From Chryseobacterium pennipullorum (GTDB taxonomy: Bacteria; Bacteroidota; Bacteroidia; Flavobacteriales; Weeksellaceae): 64,000 nt of DNA. Shown here in pieces: positions 7,976 through 17,240 of this stretch (position 1 is the stretch's first letter; every line of letters begins with the position of its first letter). Under the pieces are notes generated by a model. That model worked only from the letters and a program-made list of their open reading frames with translations. It had not been told where the DNA came from and did not search any database. The position numbers were made by a program, and so were the translations under genes. The stretch spans positions 186,001-250,000 of the forward strand of contig NZ_QNVV01000003.1 in assembly GCF_003384725.1 (NCBI RefSeq). The letters are read 5' to 3'.

Positions 7976-8644
7976 TTATAAATACGCTTTAAATAATTTG
8001 TTCAGGTATTCTTCTGAGGATATCCCCGCAAAAAAAGATTCTGTAAGAGGATTAAACTCGATATTATAATTTGAACCTTCATTTACATTTTCGTACACTG
8101 CCTTTTTTCCAAGATGGATTTCCAGTTGTGACAGGATATCCGATAGGGAATATTGGTGGGGGTACGTAAGGTTTATAATTTCATTGCTGAAGTCCTCCAG
8201 ATGGCGTTCTGCAAATAATGCAATATCATCAGTGCCAATCAGGATCCTTCTTGCGTGGCTGTGAATGGTGATCTGTTTTTCTGATAAAATCGAGTTTTTA
8301 AGGAAATTAATCAGCGTATTAGGATTCCCTCCATGGCCTACGGCATTTCCTATCCGAAAAATAATAAAATTTCTGCACTGCTCCATAATCATCTTTTCTG
8401 CATTCAGTTTATGGGCTACATAAGGACTTTCCGCCTTCGTAGGGTCGTAAATGCTGCATGTGGAGAAATAGATCAGTTTTTTTTCAGGGTAGTCGTTTAT
8501 GGTTGATTGTAAAAGACTTAATTCTCTTTCAAACTGAGCGTGGTCTGTTTCCAGAGAATTGGAAACTCCTGATGCAAAATACAGTACATCTTCTCTGTCA
8601 TAAGGTCTTACAGCATTTGCCAGAATTCCATTGCCAATAATCAT
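7976..8644 (-). CDS. NAD-dependent epimerase/dehydratase family protein (short extended-SDR)
   Basis: A 222-residue protein, shorter than the usual 300-350 for extended SDRs. It opens with a shortened Rossmann start (MIIGNGILANAV), then IYFSTCSIYDPTKAESPYVAHK, which supplies the catalytic Tyr and Lys (YxxxK), and later a FRIGNAVGHGGNPNTLI substrate segment. It probably acts on a nucleotide sugar as a reductase or epimerase. The first beta-alpha unit seems truncated relative to family members, though it still has a GxGxxA-like turn. Product and substrate are unknown. It lies between two GT2 genes in the minus-strand series. Confidence 0.75.
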   Translation of the reverse strand: MIIGNGILANAVRPYDREDVLYFASGVSNSLETDHAQFERELSLLQSTINDYPEKKLIYFSTCSIYDPTKAESPYVAHKLNAEKMIMEQCRNFIIFRIGNAVGHGGNPNTLINFLKNSILSEKQITIHSHARRILIGTDDIALFAERHLEDFSNEIINLTYPHQYSLSDILSQLEIHLGKKAVYENVNEGSNYNIEFNPLTESFFAGISSEEYLNKLFKAYL

Positions 8645-8689
8645 ATATTTTTCGTCTAATTAAGCGGGTTTATATTGTGGCAAAAGCCG

Positions 8690-9535
8690 TTACAGATATT
8701 TAAATATTTTAAACAATCCCAGTTTGTCTCCAAGTCTCGTCCATTTTGATTTTTTTACCAAATCCAGCTTATGAACAAGCTGTTGATATTTGTTTTTTGA
8801 AACATAGTTTTCAAAGAAGAGGTCCTCAATATCAATGTTTCTTCGCTCCGCCATCTTGATCATCGCTACCCAGTGCCAGAATACGGCCTTTTCCATATTT
8901 TGTGTTGTAGAAATCCCATTTTTGTGGATTCTGTACAGGTAGAGATCTTCATCTATGTATTTTACGGGTGCTGTTTCACACATTTTCATATACCAGTCCT
9001 TATCTTCAGCAATTTTTAGAAAAGGATCAATGCCGGAGGTCTGTTGGTAAATCTTTTTCTTTAGCGTCGCAAAACTTGAAATTTCACCTTTGAAATTATA
9101 GTATGACTGATCTAATGCCGTGATCTGTTTTGCTTTGTGCACAGATTTTGGGTTGAGGTGCTCATCACAAAATACAAGGTTGGAATATACCAGACCAGCC
9201 TCTTCATTCTCGGCATGGGTTTTTAAAATAATTTCCAGGGCATGAGGAACCAAAGCGTCATCAGGATCAAGGAAACCACATATTTCAGATTCAGCAAGGT
9301 CTATTAACCTCTTTTTGGTATATCCGATCCCTCTGTTTTTTTCATTTTGATAGACCTTCACCCGGGGATCCTTTTCTGCAATTGAATGAAGGATTTCCAT
9401 AGAATTATCAGTAGAGCCGTCATCCAGGATAACCGTTTCCCAGTCTGTTTCTGTCTGGGCAATTAAGCTTTGGTAGCATTCTTCAAAAAAATGACCATTG
9501 TTATAATTGGCGATAAGTACACTGAATTTACTCAT
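8690..9535 (-). CDS. glycosyltransferase family 2 protein
   Basis: A 281-residue GT-A enzyme: FSVLIANYNNGHFFEECYQSL at the N-terminus, VILDDGSTDNSMEIL and GFLDPDDALVPHALEIIL with the metal-binding motif near residue 91. It resembles the GT2 at 2469-3275 along the length (KKRLIDLAESEICGFLDPDDAL against KKRCAELATGDLCGFVDPDDAL), pointing to duplication inside the locus. It is separated from the following WbsX-family gene by a single base, so the two are co-transcribed. Confidence 0.9.
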   Translation of the reverse strand: MSKFSVLIANYNNGHFFEECYQSLIAQTETDWETVILDDGSTDNSMEILHSIAEKDPRVKVYQNEKNRGIGYTKKRLIDLAESEICGFLDPDDALVPHALEIILKTHAENEEAGLVYSNLVFCDEHLNPKSVHKAKQITALDQSYYNFKGEISSFATLKKKIYQQTSGIDPFLKIAEDKDWYMKMCETAPVKYIDEDLYLYRIHKNGISTTQNMEKAVFWHWVAMIKMAERRNIDIEDLFFENYVSKNKYQQLVHKLDLVKKSKWTRLGDKLGLFKIFKYL

Positions 9536-9536
9536 T

Positions 9537-10652
9537 CTAAGGGTGTTTGTTCAATATTTTCTTTAGAGCGTTCAGATAAGCGAAACCATATTTTCTGTCT
9601 GGTTCCAGGATGTTCCCTTCTGCCCATTCGTTCCAGGATTTCACGATTAAAAACCGTTCAGGGTAATCCTTTTTATCTTCAAGATAGCTCATTGCTTTTT
9701 CTACTTGCTTTTCAAATAATTCCGGTGAATTGTTACCCAAAATAATGCCATTGTAGCCACTTCTTGGGGTATTGTCCCAATTAGGCAGTACGCATGGGAA
9801 ATTCGGAATGGTATGTTCCTCAAATTTGATATCTCTTACCACCATATTGGCATCCTGTATCCGTACTTTTTTTTGTTCTTTCTTTTTGATCCCCACAAGT
9901 CCCTTCACTCTGTTCTTATAATAGGTATAAGCAGAAATATAGTCTTTATGTTGAACGTAAGGCGCCCATGCTTTTTGAAAGGCATTCGAAATCTTAGCGT
10001 CATATCCCATCGATTGAAAATCGATATCATCACGTAGCTTATTGGAAGCCATTACATACAGATCATCAAATCCGTTTTTCTTCGCCAACTCTCTGAATTT
10101 TGAGATATAAAACGGGTCGCCGTCGTTCAGGTGGTTTGAATCGTAAATAATCAGAACAGGTTTATGATCCACTTTGATGTACCGCTCGTCTCTGAAAAAG
10201 GGTAAAAGGTATTCAAAATGGGCAATCAGGTCTTCTTCATTAGGGTATTCCTGCTTTACCAGAATTTTTTCAGAAAGGCCATGCCATATGCCGGACCAGG
10301 TTTCATTGGCCCAGCAGAAGCAAAAAGGAAAGTCCGGCTTTCCGGATTTCAATACATCGTTGGCTACACGCTCCAATAATTGTTTATTGTGGCCAAACCA
10401 ATAGTGATAGTAGATAAATCCGTGCACCCCATAGTCTCTGGCCATCTGGGCCTGCTGTTCCCTTACTTCCGGTACCCGCAGGTCATAATATCCAAGGTCT
10501 GCAGGGTATATAGGCTGATCATGTCCTTCAAATAAAGGTTTGGCTTTCCCCACATTGGTCCATTCAGTAAACCCTTTTCCCCACCATTCGTCATTTTCGG
10601 GAACAGGGTGGTATTGAGGGAGGTAAAATGCAAGTGGCTTTATTTTTTTCAT
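9537..10652 (-). CDS. WbsX-family glycosyltransferase-associated protein (GH99-like fold)
   Basis: A 371-residue protein opening KPLAFYLPQYHPVPENDEWWG, then GFTEWTNVGKAKPLF, GYYDLR and FIYYHYWFGHNKQLLERV. These are the defining motifs of the WbsX family found in O-antigen and capsule loci. The C-terminal WNEWAEGNILEPDRKYG segment is also characteristic. The family is related by fold to endo-mannosidase GH99; whether it transfers or hydrolyses is not settled by sequence. Its start overlaps the upstream acyltransferase stop by four bases. Confidence 0.88.
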   Translation of the reverse strand: MKKIKPLAFYLPQYHPVPENDEWWGKGFTEWTNVGKAKPLFEGHDQPIYPADLGYYDLRVPEVREQQAQMARDYGVHGFIYYHYWFGHNKQLLERVANDVLKSGKPDFPFCFCWANETWSGIWHGLSEKILVKQEYPNEEDLIAHFEYLLPFFRDERYIKVDHKPVLIIYDSNHLNDGDPFYISKFRELAKKNGFDDLYVMASNKLRDDIDFQSMGYDAKISNAFQKAWAPYVQHKDYISAYTYYKNRVKGLVGIKKKEQKKVRIQDANMVVRDIKFEEHTIPNFPCVLPNWDNTPRSGYNGIILGNNSPELFEKQVEKAMSYLEDKKDYPERFLIVKSWNEWAEGNILEPDRKYGFAYLNALKKILNKHP

Positions 10653-11272
10653 AACCGGTTTTCTTCTAATGTTTTTATTAATCTGGCAGGAATCCCTGCA
10701 ATGACTGAATTTTTAGGAAAGCTTTTATTCACAACTGCATTGGCGCCTATAATGGAATTCTCACCAATGGTAACTCCCGGAAGGATGCATACGCCTTCCC
10801 CTATCCATACATTATCTTCAATAATGACCGGGCCTTTGGAATACAATGGCCTCATGCCCGGAATTTGTTGCAAAGCTTCAGCTGTAATATCTCCGTGGGA
10901 ATGATCTGAAATGTAGATTCTGCTGGCCATCAAGACATTGTTGCCAATAATGATTTTATTGATTGCCCCGATGTGGACATCAGAATTGAAGCTTACCCCA
11001 TCACCGATCACTATTTCGGGGTTAAAGGTCTCACCCTGAAAACGGTCCCATGCCTCCAGCCTGAGATGATATAAAGCGCTGAAGTTAGCTCCTATCGAAA
11101 TGTACTTGGGATTTTTGATCCAATGTTCTTCAGGGATTGCTGAATTTGCCCCGAATTTTTTAAAGCTTTTCTTAGCCCATTCATTCAGTTTGTTTTGCTG
11201 ATGAACCTTGTAAGCATTGGAATTCAGTACATCAAACAGGAAGTTTACAATATGTTTTTTTAAAAAATTCAT
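10649..11272 (-). CDS. hexapeptide-repeat acyltransferase
   Basis: A 207-residue trimeric left-handed beta-helix enzyme. The C-terminal two thirds carries IGDGVSFNSDVHIGAINKIIIGNNVLMASRIYI, DHSHGD with a likely catalytic His, and IGEGVCILPGVTIGENSIIGANAVV. The ending VIAGIPARLIK is typical of the WcaF/maltose-acetyltransferase group. It probably acetylates a sugar hydroxyl or amino group. It follows the aminotransferase gene by 33 bp, so it could acylate the amino sugar that enzyme makes, but the PglD-like enzyme at 13591-14223 is an equally good candidate. Confidence 0.87.
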   Translation of the reverse strand: MNFLKKHIVNFLFDVLNSNAYKVHQQNKLNEWAKKSFKKFGANSAIPEEHWIKNPKYISIGANFSALYHLRLEAWDRFQGETFNPEIVIGDGVSFNSDVHIGAINKIIIGNNVLMASRIYISDHSHGDITAEALQQIPGMRPLYSKGPVIIEDNVWIGEGVCILPGVTIGENSIIGANAVVNKSFPKNSVIAGIPARLIKTLEENRL

Positions 11273-11305
11273 ATTTTTTAGATTGAAGGTGAGATGATCC
11301 CTATC

Positions 11306-12448
11306 TTATTTTGTGAAAAAACTGTTGATTTGTTCAATGATTGTATTTTGTTCATTGTCAGATAATTCATAATAGAATGGCAGTCTTAACAGGCAGTCTG
11401 TAAAGTGGTCAGAATTGGGAATGTCTATTTCCGGGTTGTTGGCTAAGAAAAAATCACTTTTATTCAGACTCAAATAATGGAAAACAGGATGGATATCCTG
11501 AGCTTTCAGGTACTGGATCAGTTGGGTTCTTTCGTCATAGCTTCTGCACACAATATAATACATATGGGCATTATTGGTTGCATAGGAAGGAATATCCGGT
11601 AGGGAGACAAATCCCTGCTCCTGTAATGTGGATAAACCTTTCTGATACTTGTACCATATTTCCAGTCTTTTCTTCTGAATGGTTTCAATGTTCTCCAGCT
11701 GCGCATATAAAAAGGCAGATATAATTTCGGAAGGGAGGAATGACGAGCCAAGGTCCACCCAGCCGTATTTATTCACTTCACCTCTGAAAAAGGCACTTCT
11801 GTTGGTTCCTTTTTCGCGGATCACCTCCGCACGGTCAAAGTATTGAGGATCATTGATGGCCAGCATTCCGCCTTCCCCGGCAATTATATTTTTGGTTTCA
11901 TGGAAAGAGAAAGCTGCAAAATGTCCTATAGATCCCAGTGCTTTCTTGGTGCCGTCTGAGAACGTGTAATAGCTGTCAATAGCCTGGGCTGCATCTTCAA
12001 CCACAAAAAGATTGTGTTTCTGTGCCAGCTCCATAATCTTTTCCATATCGCATGCTATTCCTGCATAATGCACCGGAACAATTACTTTGGTTTTCTCCGT
12101 AATGTGCTTTTCTATTTCTACAGGATCTATATTTGGATTGTCGTGGCAGGAATCTACAAAAACTATTTTGGCTCCGCGAAGAGCAAAAGCATTGGCTGAG
12201 GATACAAAGGTGTAGCTGGGAACGATAACTTCATCACCAGGCTCCACATTGCATAGTATGGCTGCCATTTCCAGAGCATCTGTACATGAAGTGGTCATCA
12301 GCACTTTGGGAAAATGATATTTCTGCTCAAAAAAATGCTGACATTTCTTCGTAAATATTCCATCTCCTGAAATTTTCCCGCTTTTTACGGCTTCTTCAAT
12401 ATAGGCAAGCTCTTTACCAATGATGAACGGTTTATTGAATGGAATCAT
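11306..12448 (-). CDS. DegT/DnrJ/EryC1 sugar aminotransferase, WecE-like
   Basis: A 380-residue PLP-dependent sugar aminotransferase, close in length to WecE (about 376). It opens MIPFNKPFIIGKELAYIEEA, has SGDGIFTKKC, TTSCTDALEMAAIL, VIVPSYTFVSSANAFAL, VVEDAAQAID and the PLP Schiff-base Lys186 in FHETKN. WecE converts dTDP-4-keto-6-deoxyglucose to dTDP-4-amino-4,6-dideoxygalactose with glutamate as donor. RfbA and RfbB, which make the keto substrate, are encoded upstream in the same locus, and rmlC and rmlD are absent here, so an amino-sugar branch is the likely use. Gluco against galacto configuration of the product cannot be decided. Confidence 0.88.
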   Translation of the reverse strand: MIPFNKPFIIGKELAYIEEAVKSGKISGDGIFTKKCQHFFEQKYHFPKVLMTTSCTDALEMAAILCNVEPGDEVIVPSYTFVSSANAFALRGAKIVFVDSCHDNPNIDPVEIEKHITEKTKVIVPVHYAGIACDMEKIMELAQKHNLFVVEDAAQAIDSYYTFSDGTKKALGSIGHFAAFSFHETKNIIAGEGGMLAINDPQYFDRAEVIREKGTNRSAFFRGEVNKYGWVDLGSSFLPSEIISAFLYAQLENIETIQKKRLEIWYKYQKGLSTLQEQGFVSLPDIPSYATNNAHMYYIVCRSYDERTQLIQYLKAQDIHPVFHYLSLNKSDFFLANNPEIDIPNSDHFTDCLLRLPFYYELSDNEQNTIIEQINSFFTK

Positions 12449-13584
12449 AGTGTTTTGAATTTTGAATCTTTGATGTTTATAAATTTTTTCTCAATGTATC
12501 TGTAAGAACCATAACTCACTAAAATAGTAAGGCCTGGAATAAAGATAAATACACCAATATTAAATACAAATATATTATTATAAAATTTTAATAGCTTATA
12601 AAAGACTGGGAATATTAAAAACATAATAAACGGATGGTACATATAAATCCCGTAGGATATACCTCCTGAAAATGAAAAATACCGGTTCCTAAAAACGCTT
12701 TTATTTAAGGGGTTTATACTTATAATAATGAGTAGAAGGAATACAAAGCCTAAAGTAATATTTTGAATATACAGGGTAAAAACAGGAATAGAAATAAGAA
12801 CCAATATTAATAGTAATGAGGTCAAATAAATGGCTTTACCTTTTGTATATTCTGTGATTTTATTGGCCTGTACTGAATAAAAATACCCTCCCAACGAACC
12901 AATAGCCATAAATTCAAAAGGAATTATACTTACAACAGTACCAATCAATGAACGTGGATATCTAAGATTAATAGCAATGAATATAATTAAAATACATACA
13001 AAAGCGGAAATCATTATTCTCCTGTTAAAAAATGAAACAATAATTGGCCATATAATATAAAACTGCTCCTCAACGCCTACGGACCATGATTGTGAAGCTC
13101 CTACAATAACTTTTCCTGCCTGTAAAGCAATATTAGGAAGAAAGAGTATGTGGAGAAATACAGACATTATATCATAATTAGAGGTGTCCTTTATTATTTG
13201 ATAATAAGACGGTGTGATAGAAAAAATGGGAAAGGTAAATGCTAAAAGCGGTATAACAATAAAAGATATAAAAATAATAATATAATACAATGGCCAAATT
13301 CTGAAAATCCTTCTTAAATAAAACTTTTTAAGATTAATAGAATTATTTTTTTCTTTTTCGGCTAGTAAGAGATAAGTAATCAGAAACCCGCTAAGCACAA
13401 AGAAAAGATATACACCGTTTTTTCCTAAATGCCCTATAAAGTACGCCGTGTATTTTGAATCAAATAAACTACCCATGTGATCACGGTGTTTGAATAGTTC
13501 AATATGATGTAGAATTACAGAAAGAGCAGCAATTGCCCTTAATTCGTTTAATCCACCAAAAAAAATGCTTTTCTTTGATCCCAT
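12445..13584 (-). CDS. acyltransferase family 3 membrane protein
   Basis: A 379-residue polytopic protein: GLNELRAIAALSVILHHIELF at the N-terminus (the family R-x10-H motif), NGVYLFFVLSGFLITYLLL, FYLRRIFRIWPLYYIIIF and QSWSVGVEEQFYIIWPIIV, with about ten hydrophobic segments. It probably O-acetylates the polymer or its precursor across the inner membrane. It is visibly more AT-rich (long A/T runs at 12,500-13,400) than the flanking genes, a possible sign of separate acquisition. It overlaps the aminotransferase start by four bases. Confidence 0.9.
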   Translation of the reverse strand: MGSKKSIFFGGLNELRAIAALSVILHHIELFKHRDHMGSLFDSKYTAYFIGHLGKNGVYLFFVLSGFLITYLLLAEKEKNNSINLKKFYLRRIFRIWPLYYIIIFISFIVIPLLAFTFPIFSITPSYYQIIKDTSNYDIMSVFLHILFLPNIALQAGKVIVGASQSWSVGVEEQFYIIWPIIVSFFNRRIMISAFVCILIIFIAINLRYPRSLIGTVVSIIPFEFMAIGSLGGYFYSVQANKITEYTKGKAIYLTSLLLILVLISIPVFTLYIQNITLGFVFLLLIIISINPLNKSVFRNRYFSFSGGISYGIYMYHPFIMFLIFPVFYKLLKFYNNIFVFNIGVFIFIPGLTILVSYGSYRYIEKKFINIKDSKFKTL

Positions 13585-13590
13585 ATGAAA

Positions 13591-14223
13591 CTACCGTATA
13601 AATCTTACAGGATTCCCAACGTATAGTCCTGGAATATAAATGTCCTTGATGACTACAGCACCTCCTCCCAGCTGTACTTTTTCAGAAATACTGATATTGT
13701 CAATGATGGTAGAGTTTATTCCAAGAATACAAGATTCGGAAATCTTTACAAAACCTGCTATCGCTACAGATGGAGAAAGGAAACAATGGTTTCCTATCAC
13801 AGAATCGTGGGCAATGGAGCAGGAAATATTCATCAGCACATTCTCTCCGATTTCCACATCCTGATCGATCATGCAATTGGGATAGATAACGGTTCCCTGA
13901 CCAATTTTTGCCGAGGGATCAATAATACTCGTGGAATGAGTAAAGGTATAAAAAGGGATTTTGCTTTTAAAGTCTTCAAATACCTGTTTTTTGAAATCCA
14001 GATGCTTGTATCCTATGGCAATGACCAATTCATCAAAATGATCCTGCTGAAAAGAGTCCAGGACGTCCTTTCTGCCACCTAATACCGCAATGTCTTTTAC
14101 ATGATTTCCTCTTTCCTGAAAATCATCAAAAAACCCCACTACTTTATCTTCTGTATCAGAGTGGATGTGATACAAAATCTGTTGCCCAAGATGGCCTGAC
14201 CCTATGATGGCGATACGTTTCAT
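13591..14223 (-). CDS. PglD/NeuD-family sugar O/N-acetyltransferase
   Basis: A 210-residue two-domain protein. Residues 1-80 form a small Rossmann-like nucleotide-sugar binding domain (KRIAIIGSGHLGQQIL, VVGFFDD). Residues 90-210 form a left-handed beta-helix with IGQGTVIYPNCMID, IGENVLMNISCSIAHDSVIG and the ending IPGLYVGNPVRFI. PglD and NeuD enzymes acetylate UDP-4-amino sugars or sialic acids. Here the likely acceptor is the 4-amino sugar made by the WecE-like enzyme. The start overlaps the stop of the ATP-grasp gene by four bases, so these two may act in one step sequence. Confidence 0.85.
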   Translation of the reverse strand: MKRIAIIGSGHLGQQILYHIHSDTEDKVVGFFDDFQERGNHVKDIAVLGGRKDVLDSFQQDHFDELVIAIGYKHLDFKKQVFEDFKSKIPFYTFTHSTSIIDPSAKIGQGTVIYPNCMIDQDVEIGENVLMNISCSIAHDSVIGNHCFLSPSVAIAGFVKISESCILGINSTIIDNISISEKVQLGGGAVVIKDIYIPGLYVGNPVRFIR

Positions 14224-15344
14224 GTAAAATCAATTTTTTTGTCAGACTGATAAATCAGATATCCTGATCGATCATTACTTGAATGTATATTTTGCAATGA
14301 TGGATTTGTAATCACTTTCTTTACGATATATTGGTCAAAGCTGTTGTCTTCAAAAAAAGGCAATAGATACTTGGTATTCTCAGATAAGAAATATACTCCT
14401 GCATATTTCTTTTGTGTTAATTCAACAGGGAGTTTAAATTGTCCTAATGCGATATCTAAAACCGCCTGCACGTAATCAAATCCTGTAGAAAGCTGGACCA
14501 GATCTGACCCTATAAAATCTCCTCCCATCCGACTTCCTATTTCAATGGAGAAGACATCTCCACCAGCAGTAATCATAAGTTCCACATGAGACGCTCCGTT
14601 TTCTACTTTTGTAGCTTTAAGTATTGAATAAGTGATATCCACTATTTTATTTTGAATATGTTCAGGAAACGAACTGGGCTGATGATGTGCCAATTCTACA
14701 AAATAGGGCTCTGAAGTAATCACTTTGTCCGTAATTGTTAGAATTTTATGTTCACCATTACAACTGATTGTTTCTACACTTACTTCTTTCCCTTTAATAT
14801 ATTCTTCAACTACACATGTTTTAGAAAAAGAATAGTTTACTGCATTTTCAATTGCTGTTTTACACTCTTCAAGAGAATCAGCCTTTATAACACCTAAACT
14901 CCCCGATCTGTCAGAAGGTTTTATAATTACAGGGTACGTAAAGTCTTGCACAGCAGCGGGATCAAACTCAACGACAGTAATTGAACGAGGCGATGCAATA
15001 TTGTTTTCTGTAAAGCATTTTCTCATCAACGATTTATTGGTAGTGAGTAATGAACATTCAATGCTATTTCCGGGTAAATTGAGCTTATTGGCTACATAGG
15101 CTATTGTGGGAACGCAGATGTCGGTAGCAATGGTAACAATGCCGTCAATCCCTACTTCTGTACATTTTTCAAGAATAATATCTTTTTCCAGAACAGAAAC
15201 ATCATAAAAATAGTCTGAATATTCTTTACATACTGCTTTACCATCATCCCAGGCAAAACAATGAACTTCTAACCCATTATCTTTTGCTTTTTGCACAAGA
15301 GGTATTTGTAAGTAGCTGGCTCCTAATATTGCAATTTTTTTCAC
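14220..15344 (-). CDS. ATP-grasp domain ligase
   Basis: A 374-residue protein with an N-terminal nucleotide-binding-like domain (KKIAILGASYLQIPLV), a central ATP-grasp fold with TYPVIIKPSDRSGSLGVI and VVEEYIKGKEVSVET, and metal-binding segments VENGASHVELMI and IEIGSRMGGDFIG. ATP-grasp enzymes couple ATP to formation of an acyl-phosphate and then usually an amide bond. In glycan loci such genes have been proposed to add amino acids to sugars, but I cannot name the substrate. It is translationally coupled to the PglD-like gene and preceded by the HTTM-DCC gene after 36 bp. Confidence 0.85.
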   Translation of the reverse strand: MKKIAILGASYLQIPLVQKAKDNGLEVHCFAWDDGKAVCKEYSDYFYDVSVLEKDIILEKCTEVGIDGIVTIATDICVPTIAYVANKLNLPGNSIECSLLTTNKSLMRKCFTENNIASPRSITVVEFDPAAVQDFTYPVIIKPSDRSGSLGVIKADSLEECKTAIENAVNYSFSKTCVVEEYIKGKEVSVETISCNGEHKILTITDKVITSEPYFVELAHHQPSSFPEHIQNKIVDITYSILKATKVENGASHVELMITAGGDVFSIEIGSRMGGDFIGSDLVQLSTGFDYVQAVLDIALGQFKLPVELTQKKYAGVYFLSENTKYLLPFFEDNSFDQYIVKKVITNPSLQNIHSSNDRSGYLIYQSDKKIDFT

Positions 15345-15380
15345 TATTTAACTGATATTTAAATTTGAAGAGGTACTTTG

Positions 15381-17237
15381 TTATAACGTTTCAATTTCCG
15401 GAACCTGTATTGAAAATTCCTTATTGTTCCATTCAGCTGTTCCGATGTTATGCCAAGGTTTATTCATTTGCCTTAAAAGGAAGCCTTTTTCCCAATGATG
15501 AGGTGTCGTATCGATCTTCTTGACTTTGATAATGAATTTCGCATCCCGTAGATCGACATTATTTTTTGCTGCCCAGAAGGCTGTGAAATCCCGGATCCCG
15601 GTTTTCAGGTTTTTCTGATTGATCACATTATCTGTGGTACGGAAAGACCATTTGATCCAGGTTGGTCCATAGAGATACTTTCCTGAAGTACCGTCTTCTT
15701 CAATGATTGGCAGCCAGATTTCCTGTTCATTTTTATCGAGATAGGCAAGGGAGATAATATGGTTGTATTCATTGAAGTGATAATCCATAAAAACAGCATG
15801 ATGGGTAATTCCAAGGTAGGTTTTTGATGGTTTTTCCACCCTGTCAGAGAACCTGCTTATTTTTTTTCCTAAAGCAGTTCTCTCAAAACCACCTTTATTT
15901 CCGATGGAGTTGTAAGACACAATAATCTGTAGAAGGATTACTATTCCCAGCCCCAGGCTGATCAGTGAAATTTTAAGGTCACTTAAGGTATAGTTCTGGA
16001 GAATTTTAAATTGATCATCATTTACAGGAAGTGCGGGCGGTGTATATCCGCAATTGTCTTCCGTACATCTTTCGGTATTTCTGTTTTTGGCAACAAAAGT
16101 ATATACTGCTTTTCCAATATGGTAGATCCCGGGAATACGCAATATCCAGCTAAGTGGCTTTAAGTAGGTGATGGCATTAAATACCCTGATGTAGGTATCC
16201 AGTCCTTTGTATACTTTGCCATCCTGTACAGAATGAATGTCATCTAAAAGCTCATCCATTGGGATATCTTTCAATAGCGGATTCTGTTCTGCATAATATT
16301 GTACTGTTTTAAAGTCTATTCTTTTTGCAATATCAAAATGCTGAATTGTAATCTTTGTACGGTTGCACAAAGGACATTCTCCATCGTAATAGAAAGTAAG
16401 CTTTGCAGGTTTTTTACGGACACTGAATAGCTTTTCCCACCAGGAAACAGGAACCATTAAAAGGTAAATGGCACACATTCCCAATCCAAACCATGGAATA
16501 GGATAGCAGATCAGGATCCCCAGATGCAGGCCCATTCCAATAATCAATAGAGGAACTCTCCATTTTTTGCGAAAGAACGTGAAAATAAAAACAAGTTCAA
16601 AAACAAGCGTAAGATAGCCGAAGAACAACATCAGATATTTCTGATCCAGTATAGTAGGAATCGAAATAAAGTTGGTAAAAGGTATGCTTGTCGGATACCA
16701 CATCCCTAAGCCCTGAGTCCAGTACGCGGAAGTAAATTTATAAAATATAGAATCGAAATAGACAAATGCTACTCCTATAAACATGGGAATATAATAGCAT
16801 AAAATACTTACCTTTTTTGGAGGGTCATATTGGAACCGCGTATTGGAGTACTTATACTTCTGGATAAGCCGGTCCAGCGATAGGTTTCTGGAAACGGGTA
16901 AAAACAGCATCAAAAAGTTAATTCCCAAGTAAGCATAGAACATATGGTACTCATAGGTATTGATACTTCCTACGAGAATAATGGTCATCAGATAATTAAT
17001 AATCGTTGCCAGCCTCGTAAAAAGCCCGAATATAATAAAAACCAGGGCCACCATCCATATCTTTATAGGAATGCCAAAATCTATTTCCGCCGGATCAAGA
17101 AAAGGTATTTTATCAAAGATCAGATGCCTGAAGTAATTGAACTGGATCACTTCACAAAGCAATACCACCGTGTAGACTATCCTGAATATGGAAAGTCCGA
17201 GGCCTGAGATTTTTTTATTATAAAGTTTTTTGATCAT
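15381..17237 (-). CDS. HTTM-domain membrane protein fused to DCC-family (DUF393) thiol domain
   Basis: A 618-residue protein. Residues 1 to about 270 have roughly seven hydrophobic segments and resemble the HTTM (horizontally transferred transmembrane, gamma-carboxylase-like) domain, with GLSIFRIVYTVVLLCEV and SAYWTQGLGMWYP. Residues from about 279 are a DCC/DUF393 domain with the DGECPLC motif at 285-291, a CxxC-like thiol centre. A further hydrophobic segment at about 425 and a C-terminal globular part rich in Trp follow. The combination suggests a redox or modification enzyme at the membrane. The reaction is unknown and there is no firm link to glycan chemistry beyond position. Confidence 0.8.
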   Translation of the reverse strand: MIKKLYNKKISGLGLSIFRIVYTVVLLCEVIQFNYFRHLIFDKIPFLDPAEIDFGIPIKIWMVALVFIIFGLFTRLATIINYLMTIILVGSINTYEYHMFYAYLGINFLMLFLPVSRNLSLDRLIQKYKYSNTRFQYDPPKKVSILCYYIPMFIGVAFVYFDSIFYKFTSAYWTQGLGMWYPTSIPFTNFISIPTILDQKYLMLFFGYLTLVFELVFIFTFFRKKWRVPLLIIGMGLHLGILICYPIPWFGLGMCAIYLLMVPVSWWEKLFSVRKKPAKLTFYYDGECPLCNRTKITIQHFDIAKRIDFKTVQYYAEQNPLLKDIPMDELLDDIHSVQDGKVYKGLDTYIRVFNAITYLKPLSWILRIPGIYHIGKAVYTFVAKNRNTERCTEDNCGYTPPALPVNDDQFKILQNYTLSDLKISLISLGLGIVILLQIIVSYNSIGNKGGFERTALGKKISRFSDRVEKPSKTYLGITHHAVFMDYHFNEYNHIISLAYLDKNEQEIWLPIIEEDGTSGKYLYGPTWIKWSFRTTDNVINQKNLKTGIRDFTAFWAAKNNVDLRDAKFIIKVKKIDTTPHHWEKGFLLRQMNKPWHNIGTAEWNNKEFSIQVPEIETL

Positions 17238-17240
17238 TGC

